Source of the DNA: Lachnospiraceae bacterium
Lineage (GTDB): Bacteria; Bacillota; Clostridia; Lachnospirales; Lachnospiraceae
Assembly (NCBI GenBank): GCA_017444015.1
Contig: JAFSXN010000139.1
Coordinates: forward strand, 1-64,000
Length of the DNA stretch: 64,000 nucleotides
Direction: 5' to 3'
In this document: one piece after another, positions 49,611 through 57,873 of the stretch
Position numbering within the stretch: the stretch's first letter is position 1
How the letters are laid out: every line of letters starts with the position of its first letter
Program-made: the position numbers and the translations under genes
The notes under the pieces: model-generated
Told to the model about the DNA's origin: nothing
The model's input: the letters and a program-made list of their open reading frames with translations, nothing else
The model's database searches: none

Positions 49611-50443
49611 TGGCAAGCTCGTCGAAGAATAAAATGCTCCAGATCATATTAAAGAATATCCTCGCCTGGATCGCGTCCCTTACGGTGATTATCCCTTTGG
49701 CGCTTGTGATCTTAAATGCCTTTAAGGCAGACGGCGAGACCATCAGTATGACGCTGACTCTCCCTAAAACCTGGGTCTTCTCCAACTTCTCGACGGTCAT
49801 CGAAAAGGGGAAACTGGCGCGGAGCTTTGTAAACAGTATGCTCTACGCGGGTGCCGGGACGATCCTGACCGTGTTCTTCGGAGCGCTGGCGGCCTATGTA
49901 TTTTCCCGCAGACGCAGCAAGGGAATGTATCTTCTATATATGTATGTCGTTCTCGGCATGGTGATCCCGATCAATTATGTTACGCTGACAAAGACCATGA
50001 TCAATCTGCATCTGACGAATACGGCGCTCGGAATCATTCTGCTTTATATGGCGCTGCAGACGCCGTTTACAGTCTTTGTGATCTATGGCTTTGTTTCCAA
50101 GATCCCGGTAGAGCTTGACGAGGCGGCGATCATTGACGGCTGCAGCCCGCTGCAGCTCTATACAAAGATCGTATTTCCGATGCTCAAGAGCGCGATTGTG
50201 ACCTCGGGCGTTCTCTGCTTTCTGAACTGCTGGAATGAGTTTATGATGCCGCTTTATTTCCTGCATACCTCGGATCGGTGGCCTATGACGCTTGCGGTCT
50301 ATAACTTCTTCGGACAATATGAGATGAAGTGGAATCTGATCTGCGCGGACGTGCTTCTGACCTGTCTTCCGGTCATCATCATCTATCTGTTGGGGCAGAA
50401 ATATATCATCGGCGGGCAGACGGCCGGTGCTGTGAAGGGATAA
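49610..50443 (+). CDS. Sugar ABC transporter permease (MalG type)
   Basis: A 277-aa permease partner with EAA loop (LDEAAIIDGCSPLQLYTKIVFPML) and the common GGQTAGAVKG end. It overlaps the preceding stop by one base (TAATGG), giving coupled translation. It forms the channel with the preceding gene product, with a shared ATPase encoded elsewhere. Confidence 0.92.
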   Translation: MASSSKNKMLQIILKNILAWIASLTVIIPLALVILNAFKADGETISMTLTLPKTWVFSNFSTVIEKGKLARSFVNSMLYAGAGTILTVFFGALAAYVFSRRRSKGMYLLYMYVVLGMVIPINYVTLTKTMINLHLTNTALGIILLYMALQTPFTVFVIYGFVSKIPVELDEAAIIDGCSPLQLYTKIVFPMLKSAIVTSGVLCFLNCWNEFMMPLYFLHTSDRWPMTLAVYNFFGQYEMKWNLICADVLLTCLPVIIIYLLGQKYIIGGQTAGAVKG

Positions 50444-50472
50444 TAATATAACGGTGTTATTTTATTATATTT

Positions 50473-50501
50473 GCCATAAGCGGGGCGGATCCGTTTATGG
50501 C
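50473..50501 (+). other. Hairpin before the binding-protein gene
   Basis: GCCATAAGCGG (50473-50483) pairs with CCGTTTATGGC (50491-50501), with one G-U pair and a 7-base loop. It lies 33 bp before the next ATG, and may process or partly terminate the operon transcript. Confidence 0.55.
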
Positions 50502-50533
50502 CGTTGCTTACAAATTTTTTAAGGAGGAAGAAA

Positions 50534-51931
50534 ATGAAGAAGAAAGTTTTAGCAGCATTGTTATGCGGCGCTATGGTTCTTGGTCTGACCGGCTGCGGCG
50601 GCGGCGCGATGGATGCCGGCGGGGCAGCACCGGCAGCGGAAGCGCCTCAAGCAGAGGCAGAGGCTCCGGCAGCGGATACGGCTTCGGAAGAAAGCGCTCC
50701 TGCGGCAAGCTCCGAGGGCGTTACGATCACGTTAATGGCCAGTCAGGACTGGGTCGAGGATTCCGAGCAGGAGCTGGGAGCAAAATTTGAAGAGCAGACC
50801 GGGATCCATGTGGATTATCAGATCGTTCCCGCGGATCAGTATCAGGATCTGCTTCTGACCCGCTTAAACAGCGGCGAGGGTCCGGATATCTGGGGCGCGC
50901 AGTCAGGCTTCGCTCTGAAGACGACCTACAACGTACAGCAGAACGCGGTTGACCTTTCGAACGAGCCCTGGGCGGACGCTTACAGCATTTTCTCGGCGGA
51001 GCAGACCAGCGTTGACGGTGTGAACTACGGTCTGACCTATTATGATACGACGACGGATTATTATATGATTTATAATAAGAAGCTGTTCGAGGCGGCAGGC
51101 GCTGCGGTTCCTACGACCTTTGATGAGCTCAAGGATACCTGCGAAAAGCTGCTTGACAGCGGCGTAACTCCGATCTATGAGCCTCTTGCTGACGGCTGGC
51201 ATCTTCTGATGCTCTGGGCAGAGAGCGGACAGGTTCATGACAAGCTGGAGCCGGGCATCGTTGAGAAGCTGAATAAGAACGAAGCTACCTTCGCGGGCGA
51301 CGAGTATATGAAGAAGGCAGTGGATCAGCTCAATGAGATGGCGCAGAACGGATATTTCGGCGACAACTATATGAGTGATGAGTTCGTAGACGCGGAAGGT
51401 TATATGGCAAGCGGCGAGTTCGCTATTTCCATGTTAAAGCCGGGCGCGATCAAGACGATCGTAGCCAGCGATCTGAACACAGAGGGCTATACCGAGGATG
51501 ATTTCGGGATCTTCCTGCTTCCGCTTGTTGATAACCAGTATCTGAACGTACATCCTACGGGCCCGTCCCGCTTTATCTATTCCGGTTCTCCTCATATCGA
51601 GGAAGCAAAGCAGTACCTGGCGTTCCTGTTAGAGAAGGACAATGTACAGTATCTGATTGACAACGCGGCGGATGTTGAGAACCTTCCTGTTGAGGTTGGT
51701 CAGACACCGGAATACTCCCAGACGACCTTAGACTTCCTCGGAAGCTATGATGACGATCATTCGGGAATGGTATTACAGGATGTCGTTACCTACTTCAATG
51801 AGCAGTGGATGGATATCAATGCGGATCTGGCTGCGATGTTCATCGGCGATATGACAAGCGAGCAGGTTTTAGAGCAGATCGATGCCAGAAGAGCTCAGCT
51901 TGCTCAGGCAGCGGGAGACGAGAACTGGTAA
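50534..51931 (+). CDS. Sugar ABC transporter substrate-binding lipoprotein
   Basis: A 465-aa family 1 binding protein. Lipobox LGLTGC ends near residue 20; a Gly/Ala/Glu-rich linker runs to about 57, then the binding domain (VTITLMASQDW). It should present an alpha-linked oligosaccharide to the two permeases encoded upstream, judging from the neighbouring GH31 enzyme. ATG 50534 follows AAGGAGGAAG. It is the last gene of the transport unit, closed by a terminator. Confidence 0.92.
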   Translation: MKKKVLAALLCGAMVLGLTGCGGGAMDAGGAAPAAEAPQAEAEAPAADTASEESAPAASSEGVTITLMASQDWVEDSEQELGAKFEEQTGIHVDYQIVPADQYQDLLLTRLNSGEGPDIWGAQSGFALKTTYNVQQNAVDLSNEPWADAYSIFSAEQTSVDGVNYGLTYYDTTTDYYMIYNKKLFEAAGAAVPTTFDELKDTCEKLLDSGVTPIYEPLADGWHLLMLWAESGQVHDKLEPGIVEKLNKNEATFAGDEYMKKAVDQLNEMAQNGYFGDNYMSDEFVDAEGYMASGEFAISMLKPGAIKTIVASDLNTEGYTEDDFGIFLLPLVDNQYLNVHPTGPSRFIYSGSPHIEEAKQYLAFLLEKDNVQYLIDNAADVENLPVEVGQTPEYSQTTLDFLGSYDDDHSGMVLQDVVTYFNEQWMDINADLAAMFIGDMTSEQVLEQIDARRAQLAQAAGDENW

Positions 51932-52002
51932 GACAGAGCTTAGTTTGATATAACGATCTTGTTCTGTGTTAGCCAAATGGCATTTCGCGGACAAAAACAG
52001 AT

Positions 52003-52047
52003 AACAACCGGAACTTTTCGATAAAACGCAGGGTTCCGGTTGTTTTT
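52003..52047 (+). terminator. Terminator after GH31-ABC operon
   Basis: A 12-bp perfect stem, AACAACCGGAAC (52003-52014) with GTTCCGGTTGTT (52033-52044), is followed by a T-run. Confidence 0.85.
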
Positions 52048-52151
52048 AAGCGCAGGCGGCGTATGGAAATTAAGCCGGATGCCGGCCGCGCGGGCGAGCA
52101 GGGGGAAAAGCCTCCTCCTGCTCGATCAAAACGGGAGGAAGATGGGAAGCC

Positions 52152-54353
52152 TTGGAAGAGGAAAAACGAAGTGTTTTCAGGGATAAAAGGAATGTTGTTG
52201 TAGCGGCGGCGTTAGTGTTCCTGTTAATGGCCGTCGTCCTGGTATTTTCGTTTCTTATGATCGGAGGGGTACTTCGAAGAAAGCCGGAGGTTACGGCGCA
52301 GACGAACAAGGGTGAGGCAAATACCCTGATCGCTGTGGCGGATGCGGATTATGAGCCCTTTTCCTATCTCGATAAGAGCAAAAGATATCAGGGCTATTCC
52401 GTAGAGCTGATCTACGAGGCGGCAGGGCGCGCAGGGCTGAACGCCAGCGTACAGCTTATGAACCGTGACACTGCCTGGCAGATGCTTGAGGACGGGAAGG
52501 CGGATGTGGTCTTAAACTGGGAGATCGAGCCGCTTTTAGAGGAGAGTGACAGGCTGCTTACGATACCGACCGCGGAAATCAACTATGTGGTCTACGGGAG
52601 AGATAAGGTGAGCTCCATCGGAGAGCTCTACGGGAAACGGATCGCGTCACTGAAGAGCTTTAAGGAGCTTGGATTGCAGAAGGAGATCACGCTGCTGTCC
52701 TCCTATGAGGAGGTTTTTACCGCGCTTAAGAACAATACGTATGATTATGCCATCTGCCCGATCCAGGTCGGAAACGCGTTTTTAAGGAAGCTGAATATCC
52801 GGGGGATCCGTCCCAGCTATCAGATCGCTCATACCTATAGCTGTATGGTTCTGAGAAAAGGGAATGAGGACCTGAGGAACCGACTGGATATCGCTATCGG
52901 AACGCTGCACAGGGAGGGTGTGATCGGAAAGCTTGACGAGAAATGGGTCGATCATCACTATGAGAGGATGTCCCTTTCGGGCGTACTGACGAACTATCCG
53001 TGGATCGCGGCCGTTCTGATCTTTTTTGTGCTGTTTGCTTCCTTCCTGATCTATCTGGTTGTACATGAGTATCAGGATAATCTGTTAAAGGACAGGATCT
53101 TTGAAAGAATCAACGAGAATGCCGGAGTGATCGATCGGGAGAATATCGTTGTGGAGGCCCGCTTCTCGGAGCTTGAAAAGCGGAGGGCAATCGCGGAAGC
53201 GGCGAATGCCTCAAAGACCAGGTTTCTTGCGGAGATGTCGGGACAGATCCGGGGTCCGATCTCTGAGATGCTTCGGGACGCGGAGACCGCAAGAAGCAGT
53301 CTGACCAATCCGGATAAGCTCGTAGAATGCGTCGAACGTATCCGGATCGCCGGAAAAAGGCTGCTTGCGGGCGTGAATGAGATCTTAGAGCTTGTGCGGC
53401 TGGAGCAGGGAAGCGTCGTTTTAAAGCCTGCGCCCAATGATCTCTATTCGATCCTTGATTCCATTGATTCTGTGGTTTCCTTTGAAGCGGAGCGGAACAA
53501 TATCCGTCTGATGACGAGAAGCAGTGATGTCGTTGACAGCAGAGTCCTCTTTGACAGACTGCGATTGAATCAGGTCATGGTAAATATCCTCTCCAACGCG
53601 ATCAAATTTACGCCGGCCGGCGGAGAGATCCGGGTGACGCTTTCCCAAAAACCGAATGAGCGCAAAGGCTACGGCCTTTATGAGTTTCGGATCAAGGATA
53701 CCGGCATCGGAATGAGCCCGGAGTTTATAGAAAAGCTGTATGAGCCGTTTTCGAGGGAGCATCCGGAAAGTATGAGCGGAGCGGGACTGGGTCTTGCGAT
53801 CGCAAAGCGGATCTTAGATATGATGGGGGCGACTATCGAGGTTGAGACAGCGCCGCAGAGGGGTACGGAGTTCTTTGTTACTCTGGAATTGCGGCTGCAA
53901 TACGAGGATGTCGATGAAAAGGCTGAAAGAGCAGCTAAGAAAAGGCAGGCAGTGACCTCGGAATTCGATTTTTCTGAGAAACGTGTGCTTTTAGTCGAGG
54001 ATGAGGAGATCAGCCGGGAGATTGAGAAGGTCCAGCTGGAGAGCTTTGGTCTGACCGTAGATACGGCGGAAGACGGAGAGCAGGCGGTTGCCGCCGTTGT
54101 CAAATCGGTCGGGGAGCCCTATGATATGATCTTTATGGATATTGTTATGCCAAAGCTTAACGGCTACGAGGCGACAAAGCAGGTTCGCGCCCTTTCCAAT
54201 CCTCTGCTTTCTGTGATCCCGGTCGTCGCGCTGACGGCAAATGTCCTGGAGGATGATCGGAGAGAGGCGTTTCAGGCCGGGATGAACTCCCATCTGTCCA
54301 AACCCATCGATCCGGAGCTGCTTCGAGATATTCTGGAAAAATTTCTGGTATAA
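52152..54353 (+). CDS. Hybrid histidine-kinase-like protein lacking phospho-acceptor His
   Basis: A 733-aa membrane protein with TM (about 15-36), a periplasmic family 3 solute-binding sensor (about 55-275), a second TM (about 283-303), a HisKA-like dimerisation helix pair, HATPase, and a C-terminal receiver. In the H-box the usual MSHEIRTP reads MSGQIRGP, so residue 364 is Gly, not His. The ATPase N-box (NILSNAIKFT), DTGIGM and GAGLGL look intact, and receiver Asp663 (FMDIVMP) is present. The TTG start 52152 lacks a strong ribosome site. It lies between two sugar ABC operons and may read a ligand for one. Confidence 0.87.
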   Translation: MEEEKRSVFRDKRNVVVAAALVFLLMAVVLVFSFLMIGGVLRRKPEVTAQTNKGEANTLIAVADADYEPFSYLDKSKRYQGYSVELIYEAAGRAGLNASVQLMNRDTAWQMLEDGKADVVLNWEIEPLLEESDRLLTIPTAEINYVVYGRDKVSSIGELYGKRIASLKSFKELGLQKEITLLSSYEEVFTALKNNTYDYAICPIQVGNAFLRKLNIRGIRPSYQIAHTYSCMVLRKGNEDLRNRLDIAIGTLHREGVIGKLDEKWVDHHYERMSLSGVLTNYPWIAAVLIFFVLFASFLIYLVVHEYQDNLLKDRIFERINENAGVIDRENIVVEARFSELEKRRAIAEAANASKTRFLAEMSGQIRGPISEMLRDAETARSSLTNPDKLVECVERIRIAGKRLLAGVNEILELVRLEQGSVVLKPAPNDLYSILDSIDSVVSFEAERNNIRLMTRSSDVVDSRVLFDRLRLNQVMVNILSNAIKFTPAGGEIRVTLSQKPNERKGYGLYEFRIKDTGIGMSPEFIEKLYEPFSREHPESMSGAGLGLAIAKRILDMMGATIEVETAPQRGTEFFVTLELRLQYEDVDEKAERAAKKRQAVTSEFDFSEKRVLLVEDEEISREIEKVQLESFGLTVDTAEDGEQAVAAVVKSVGEPYDMIFMDIVMPKLNGYEATKQVRALSNPLLSVIPVVALTANVLEDDRREAFQAGMNSHLSKPIDPELLRDILEKFLV

Positions 54354-54406
54354 TTTTTAGACATAATGCACAATTTTTTTTGATTTTTATTGGAAATATA
54401 TACAAA

Positions 54407-54435
54407 TTGACAGTTGTTCTTTTGTGCACTATACT
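54407..54435 (+). promoter_or_regulatory. Near-consensus SigA promoter for third sugar ABC operon
   Basis: TTGACA (54407-54412), a 17-bp spacer and TATACT (54430-54435). The leader of about 100 nt that follows can fold: outer GTCCGC/GCGGAC around AGGCTG/CAGCCT. Confidence 0.8.
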
Positions 54436-54544
54436 GAAAAAAGCAGGTGTCCGCGAGGCTGTATCCTAAAGAGCAGCCTGAAAGCTGTAAGGGTTACTGC
54501 CCCTGGCAAAGGCGGACGAAAACAAAAGGAAAAGGAGGAAAGTA

Positions 54545-55924
54545 ATGAAGAAAAAGGTTTTAAGCATTCTCATGACGGCAGCGATGACGGCTGCTTTATT
54601 AGCGGGCTGCGGCGGCTCTGCGGAGGTTGCCGGAGGCAGCGCTCCCGCGGCAGCTGAGGCGGCTGGCACAGAGGAAGCGGCTCCGTCTGCGGATGTATCC
54701 AGTGAGGGAGAGCATGAGCTGTCCGTTTACGCATGGGATGCTAATTTCAATATTCCGGCTCTGGAAGCGGCTGCTGAGGCGTATAAGGCCGTGGATCCTG
54801 ATTTCACGCTGAATATCGTAACCCAGTCCGGTTCCCAGGACGTTGAGCAGGCTGTTACGCTTGCGGCTTCGGCGGGAGATTACAGTTCCCTTCCGGATAT
54901 TGTTCTGTTCCAGGATCACTATATCCAGAGATTCGTTGCGGATTATCCGGATGTATGGGTAGATATCGACGACGCTGGGATCGACTGGTCCAATCTCGGA
55001 GCTGAGAAGATCTCCTACAGCACTATCGGCGGAAAGCACTACGGAGCTCCGGTAGATAACGGTACAGCGATCTTTGCTTATCGAACAGACGTTCTTGAGG
55101 AGTGCGGCTATACGATCGACGATATGACCGGCATTTCCTGGGAGAAGTGGCTGGAAATCGCAAAGGAGATCAAGGAGAAGACCGGCTATGCTCTGCTTTC
55201 CATGGACCATTCCGGAGACGACCTTCCTTATATGATGCTGCAGGCAGAGGGAATTTCCCAGTGGACCGACAATACGACTCCGAACCTGGTCGGAAACGAC
55301 GCTTTCCGTGATGTGATCGAGATCGTAGCTACGGGCGCAAACGACGGAACGATTATCCTTGCCAACAGCTGGAGCGAGTATACGGACCAGACGATCATGG
55401 GCGATCAGGTTGCCGGCGTTATGAACGGAAACTGGATCATTCCTACGATCGAGCAGGTAGCTGACAACAGTGGAAAATGGGCTCTGACCTCTCTTCCGAC
55501 GCTGGCAGGCGGGAAAGAGGGCTATGCTTCTAACGGCGGATCTTCTCTGTATGTTACCGCAAACTGCTCAAAGCCTGAACTGGCCAAGGACTTCTTAGCT
55601 TATACCTTCGGCGGCGGCGACGGCGCGATCGAGACCTATGACGCGGCTTTAAAGAACGGCGGCGTTATTACGACCTGTATCTCCGCGGGTAAGTCGGATG
55701 TATATCAGGAAGGCGTAGATTACTTCAACGGACAGGCCATTTACTCCGATATCGTTGAGATGGGCTCGCACGTACCTGTAGTACAGCAGAGTGATTTCCA
55801 CTACAGCCTGCGTACCCTGGTTAATACGCTGATCACCAACGTTCAGAACGGCGCGAATATCGACGACGAGATCGCGGCTGCGCAGGAGCAGATCGAATTT
55901 GAAATCGCCGGCTCTCAGAACTAA
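54545..55924 (+). CDS. Sugar ABC transporter substrate-binding lipoprotein
   Basis: A 459-aa family 1 binding protein. Lipobox ALLAGC (about 17-22), Ala/Glu-rich linker to about 57, then binding domain (ELSVYAWDANF). It belongs with the two permeases downstream and possibly with the GH53 galactanase gene, which would suggest galacto-oligosaccharides as ligand. AAGGAGG precedes the ATG. The strong promoter and the three hairpins after the gene point to high expression. Confidence 0.92.
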   Translation: MKKKVLSILMTAAMTAALLAGCGGSAEVAGGSAPAAAEAAGTEEAAPSADVSSEGEHELSVYAWDANFNIPALEAAAEAYKAVDPDFTLNIVTQSGSQDVEQAVTLAASAGDYSSLPDIVLFQDHYIQRFVADYPDVWVDIDDAGIDWSNLGAEKISYSTIGGKHYGAPVDNGTAIFAYRTDVLEECGYTIDDMTGISWEKWLEIAKEIKEKTGYALLSMDHSGDDLPYMMLQAEGISQWTDNTTPNLVGNDAFRDVIEIVATGANDGTIILANSWSEYTDQTIMGDQVAGVMNGNWIIPTIEQVADNSGKWALTSLPTLAGGKEGYASNGGSSLYVTANCSKPELAKDFLAYTFGGGDGAIETYDAALKNGGVITTCISAGKSDVYQEGVDYFNGQAIYSDIVEMGSHVPVVQQSDFHYSLRTLVNTLITNVQNGANIDDEIAAAQEQIEFEIAGSQN

Positions 55925-55985
55925 GCGGGTCTGTGGTTTCAAACTCCGTTTTTGGAAATATAAAATATACGATTGATAATCGGGC

Positions 55986-56098
55986 GGGGAATCGGTTTTT
56001 CCGATTCCCCACTTTATCGCAGAGCCGCCGACAGGAAGATGTTCGCTTACGCGAACCGGCGGCTCGCGGTGAGTAGGAGGGGAGTCCCCCTCCTACTC
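55986..56098 (+). other. Three perfect hairpins between binding-protein and permease genes
   Basis: The stems are GGGGAATCGG/CCGATTCCCC (55986-56010, T5 loop), GAGCCGCCG/CGGCGGCTC enclosing GTTCGC/GCGAAC (56022-56065), and GAGTAGGAGGGG/CCCCTCCTACTC (56071-56098, 4-base loop). All are free of mismatches. The last ends 20 bp before the permease start. Expected effects are blocking of 3' exonucleases and reduced readthrough. Confidence 0.8.
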
Positions 56099-56118
56099 TA
56101 TTAAAAAAGAAAGGAGGG

Positions 56119-57021
56119 ATGAAAGTGAACAAAAAATCCCGATCGATCTCAGCCAAGCAGAAGACAGCAGGGTGGCTGTTCCTTCTGGTTGCTTCTGTGA
56201 TGATCTTCATCTTCAGCTTTTATCCGATGTTTTCCGCTCTGATTATGTCCTTGAAGACAGGCTCCGCGGCAAATATGAAATGGGCATCGCCGGTCAGCTT
56301 TAACTATACGCGTATGTTCCAGGACAAGATCTTTATGAAGTCCGTGGGAAATACCTTTTTGTATCTGATCATACAGGTTCCGATCATGCTGGTACTGGCG
56401 ATCCTTTTAGCGCAGCTTTTAAACAATAAGGACCTGAAATTCAAGGGCCTGTTTCGGACCTGTGTCTTTCTGCCCTGCGCGATCTCTCTGGTATCCTACG
56501 CGTTGATTTTCCGTACCCTGTTTGCTACCCAGGGCCTTGTCAATATGGTACTGATGAATTTGCATCTGATCGATGAGAATATCAACTGGATCGGCCAGAC
56601 GGGAACGGCGCGTTTTGTTATTATTTTCGCTCTGATCTGGCGCTGGACCGGCTATAACATGGTCTTTTTCCTGGCGGGACTTCAGAATATCGAGTATTCG
56701 GTATACGAGGCGGCAAAGATCGATGGCGCGACGGGCTGGAAGACCTTCTGGTACATTACGGTGCCGCTGCTTCGCCCGGTTATCATCATGACCTTTATCA
56801 TGTCGATCAACGGTACGTTGCAGCTCTTCGATGAATCTGTGAACCTGACCAACGGCGGTCCTGCGAATACGACGATCACGATGTCACATTACATCTATAA
56901 CAATGCCTTCGGTGTCGGCGTCGCGAACTTCGGCTATGCCTCGGCGATGTCGTTCTTTGTTCTGATCCTTGTCGCGATCCTTGCGGCGATCAATCTGAAA
57001 GTAGGTGATACGCGTGACTGA
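56119..57021 (+). CDS. Sugar ABC transporter permease (MalF type)
   Basis: A 300-aa permease with six membrane segments and EAA loop (YEAAKIDGATGWKTFWYITVPLLRP, about 196-220). AAAGGAGG lies nearby upstream. The start of the next permease gene lies within its last codons, a coupled arrangement. Confidence 0.93.
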   Translation: MKVNKKSRSISAKQKTAGWLFLLVASVMIFIFSFYPMFSALIMSLKTGSAANMKWASPVSFNYTRMFQDKIFMKSVGNTFLYLIIQVPIMLVLAILLAQLLNNKDLKFKGLFRTCVFLPCAISLVSYALIFRTLFATQGLVNMVLMNLHLIDENINWIGQTGTARFVIIFALIWRWTGYNMVFFLAGLQNIEYSVYEAAKIDGATGWKTFWYITVPLLRPVIIMTFIMSINGTLQLFDESVNLTNGGPANTTITMSHYIYNNAFGVGVANFGYASAMSFFVLILVAILAAINLKVGDTRD

Positions 57022-57862
57022 GAAAAATAAATCCGTGATACAGAGACGACTGATCCCCAGCTATATTTTTCTGACGATCTTTTCGCTGTTTTCCGTCTTT
57101 CCGCTTTACTGGATGGTCACGGCGGCTACAAACAGTACGGTAGAGATCGCCCGGGGCAAGATCTGGTTTGGGACACAGGCCGGAGTGAATTTCAAGAACC
57201 TGCTTTCGACAGCGGCAGCGCAGGGAGCGGGGGCTTCCTTAGGGCGCTTTATGAGCAATTCCTTTATCTATGCGGCGGCCCAGACGATCCTTTGCGTATT
57301 TATCTGTTCTCTTGCGGGCTACGGCTTTGAGCTGTATCACGATAAGGGAAAGGATCGGCTGTTTGCGATCCTTCTGATGGCGATGATGATTCCAGGTGTC
57401 GCTACCATGATCCCGCTGTTTGGGATGATGAGCAGACTTCATTTTTTGAATAAGGTCTGGGGCTTTGTTTTGCCTGCGATCTCGACGCCCTTTATGATCA
57501 TGATGTTCCGCCAGAACAGCAGGAATTTCCCGGTGGATATTATGGAAGCGGCAAGAATCGACGGTCTGAGTGAGTTAAAGATCTTCTTTTATATGTATAT
57601 GCCGGTGATGAAATCGACCTATGCGGCGGCTGCGGTCATTACCTTTATGAACGCCTGGAACGCCTATCTCTGGCCGAGGGTCGTTCTGACAGAGAACCGG
57701 GCGCAGACCATGCCGATCTTGATTGGTAATATGTCAAACGGCTACAGTGTGGATTACGGGATGTTAATGATGGGCGTTCTGTTCTGCTCCGTTCCGACCA
57801 TGATCATCTTCTTTATTCTGCAGAAGCAGTTTGCGGAAGGTATTACCGGTTCCGTTAAATAG
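57005..57862 (+). CDS. Sugar ABC transporter permease (MalG type)
   Basis: A 285-aa partner permease: EAA loop (MEAARIDGLSELKIFFYMYMPVMK) and the typical EGITGSVK end. GTG 57005 or GTG 57014 could start it; both overlap the previous gene by 17 or 8 bp. It is followed after 11 bp by the 624-aa gene. Confidence 0.92.
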   Translation: MIRVTEKNKSVIQRRLIPSYIFLTIFSLFSVFPLYWMVTAATNSTVEIARGKIWFGTQAGVNFKNLLSTAAAQGAGASLGRFMSNSFIYAAAQTILCVFICSLAGYGFELYHDKGKDRLFAILLMAMMIPGVATMIPLFGMMSRLHFLNKVWGFVLPAISTPFMIMMFRQNSRNFPVDIMEAARIDGLSELKIFFYMYMPVMKSTYAAAAVITFMNAWNAYLWPRVVLTENRAQTMPILIGNMSNGYSVDYGMLMMGVLFCSVPTMIIFFILQKQFAEGITGSVK

Positions 57863-57873
57863 AAAGGAAAACT

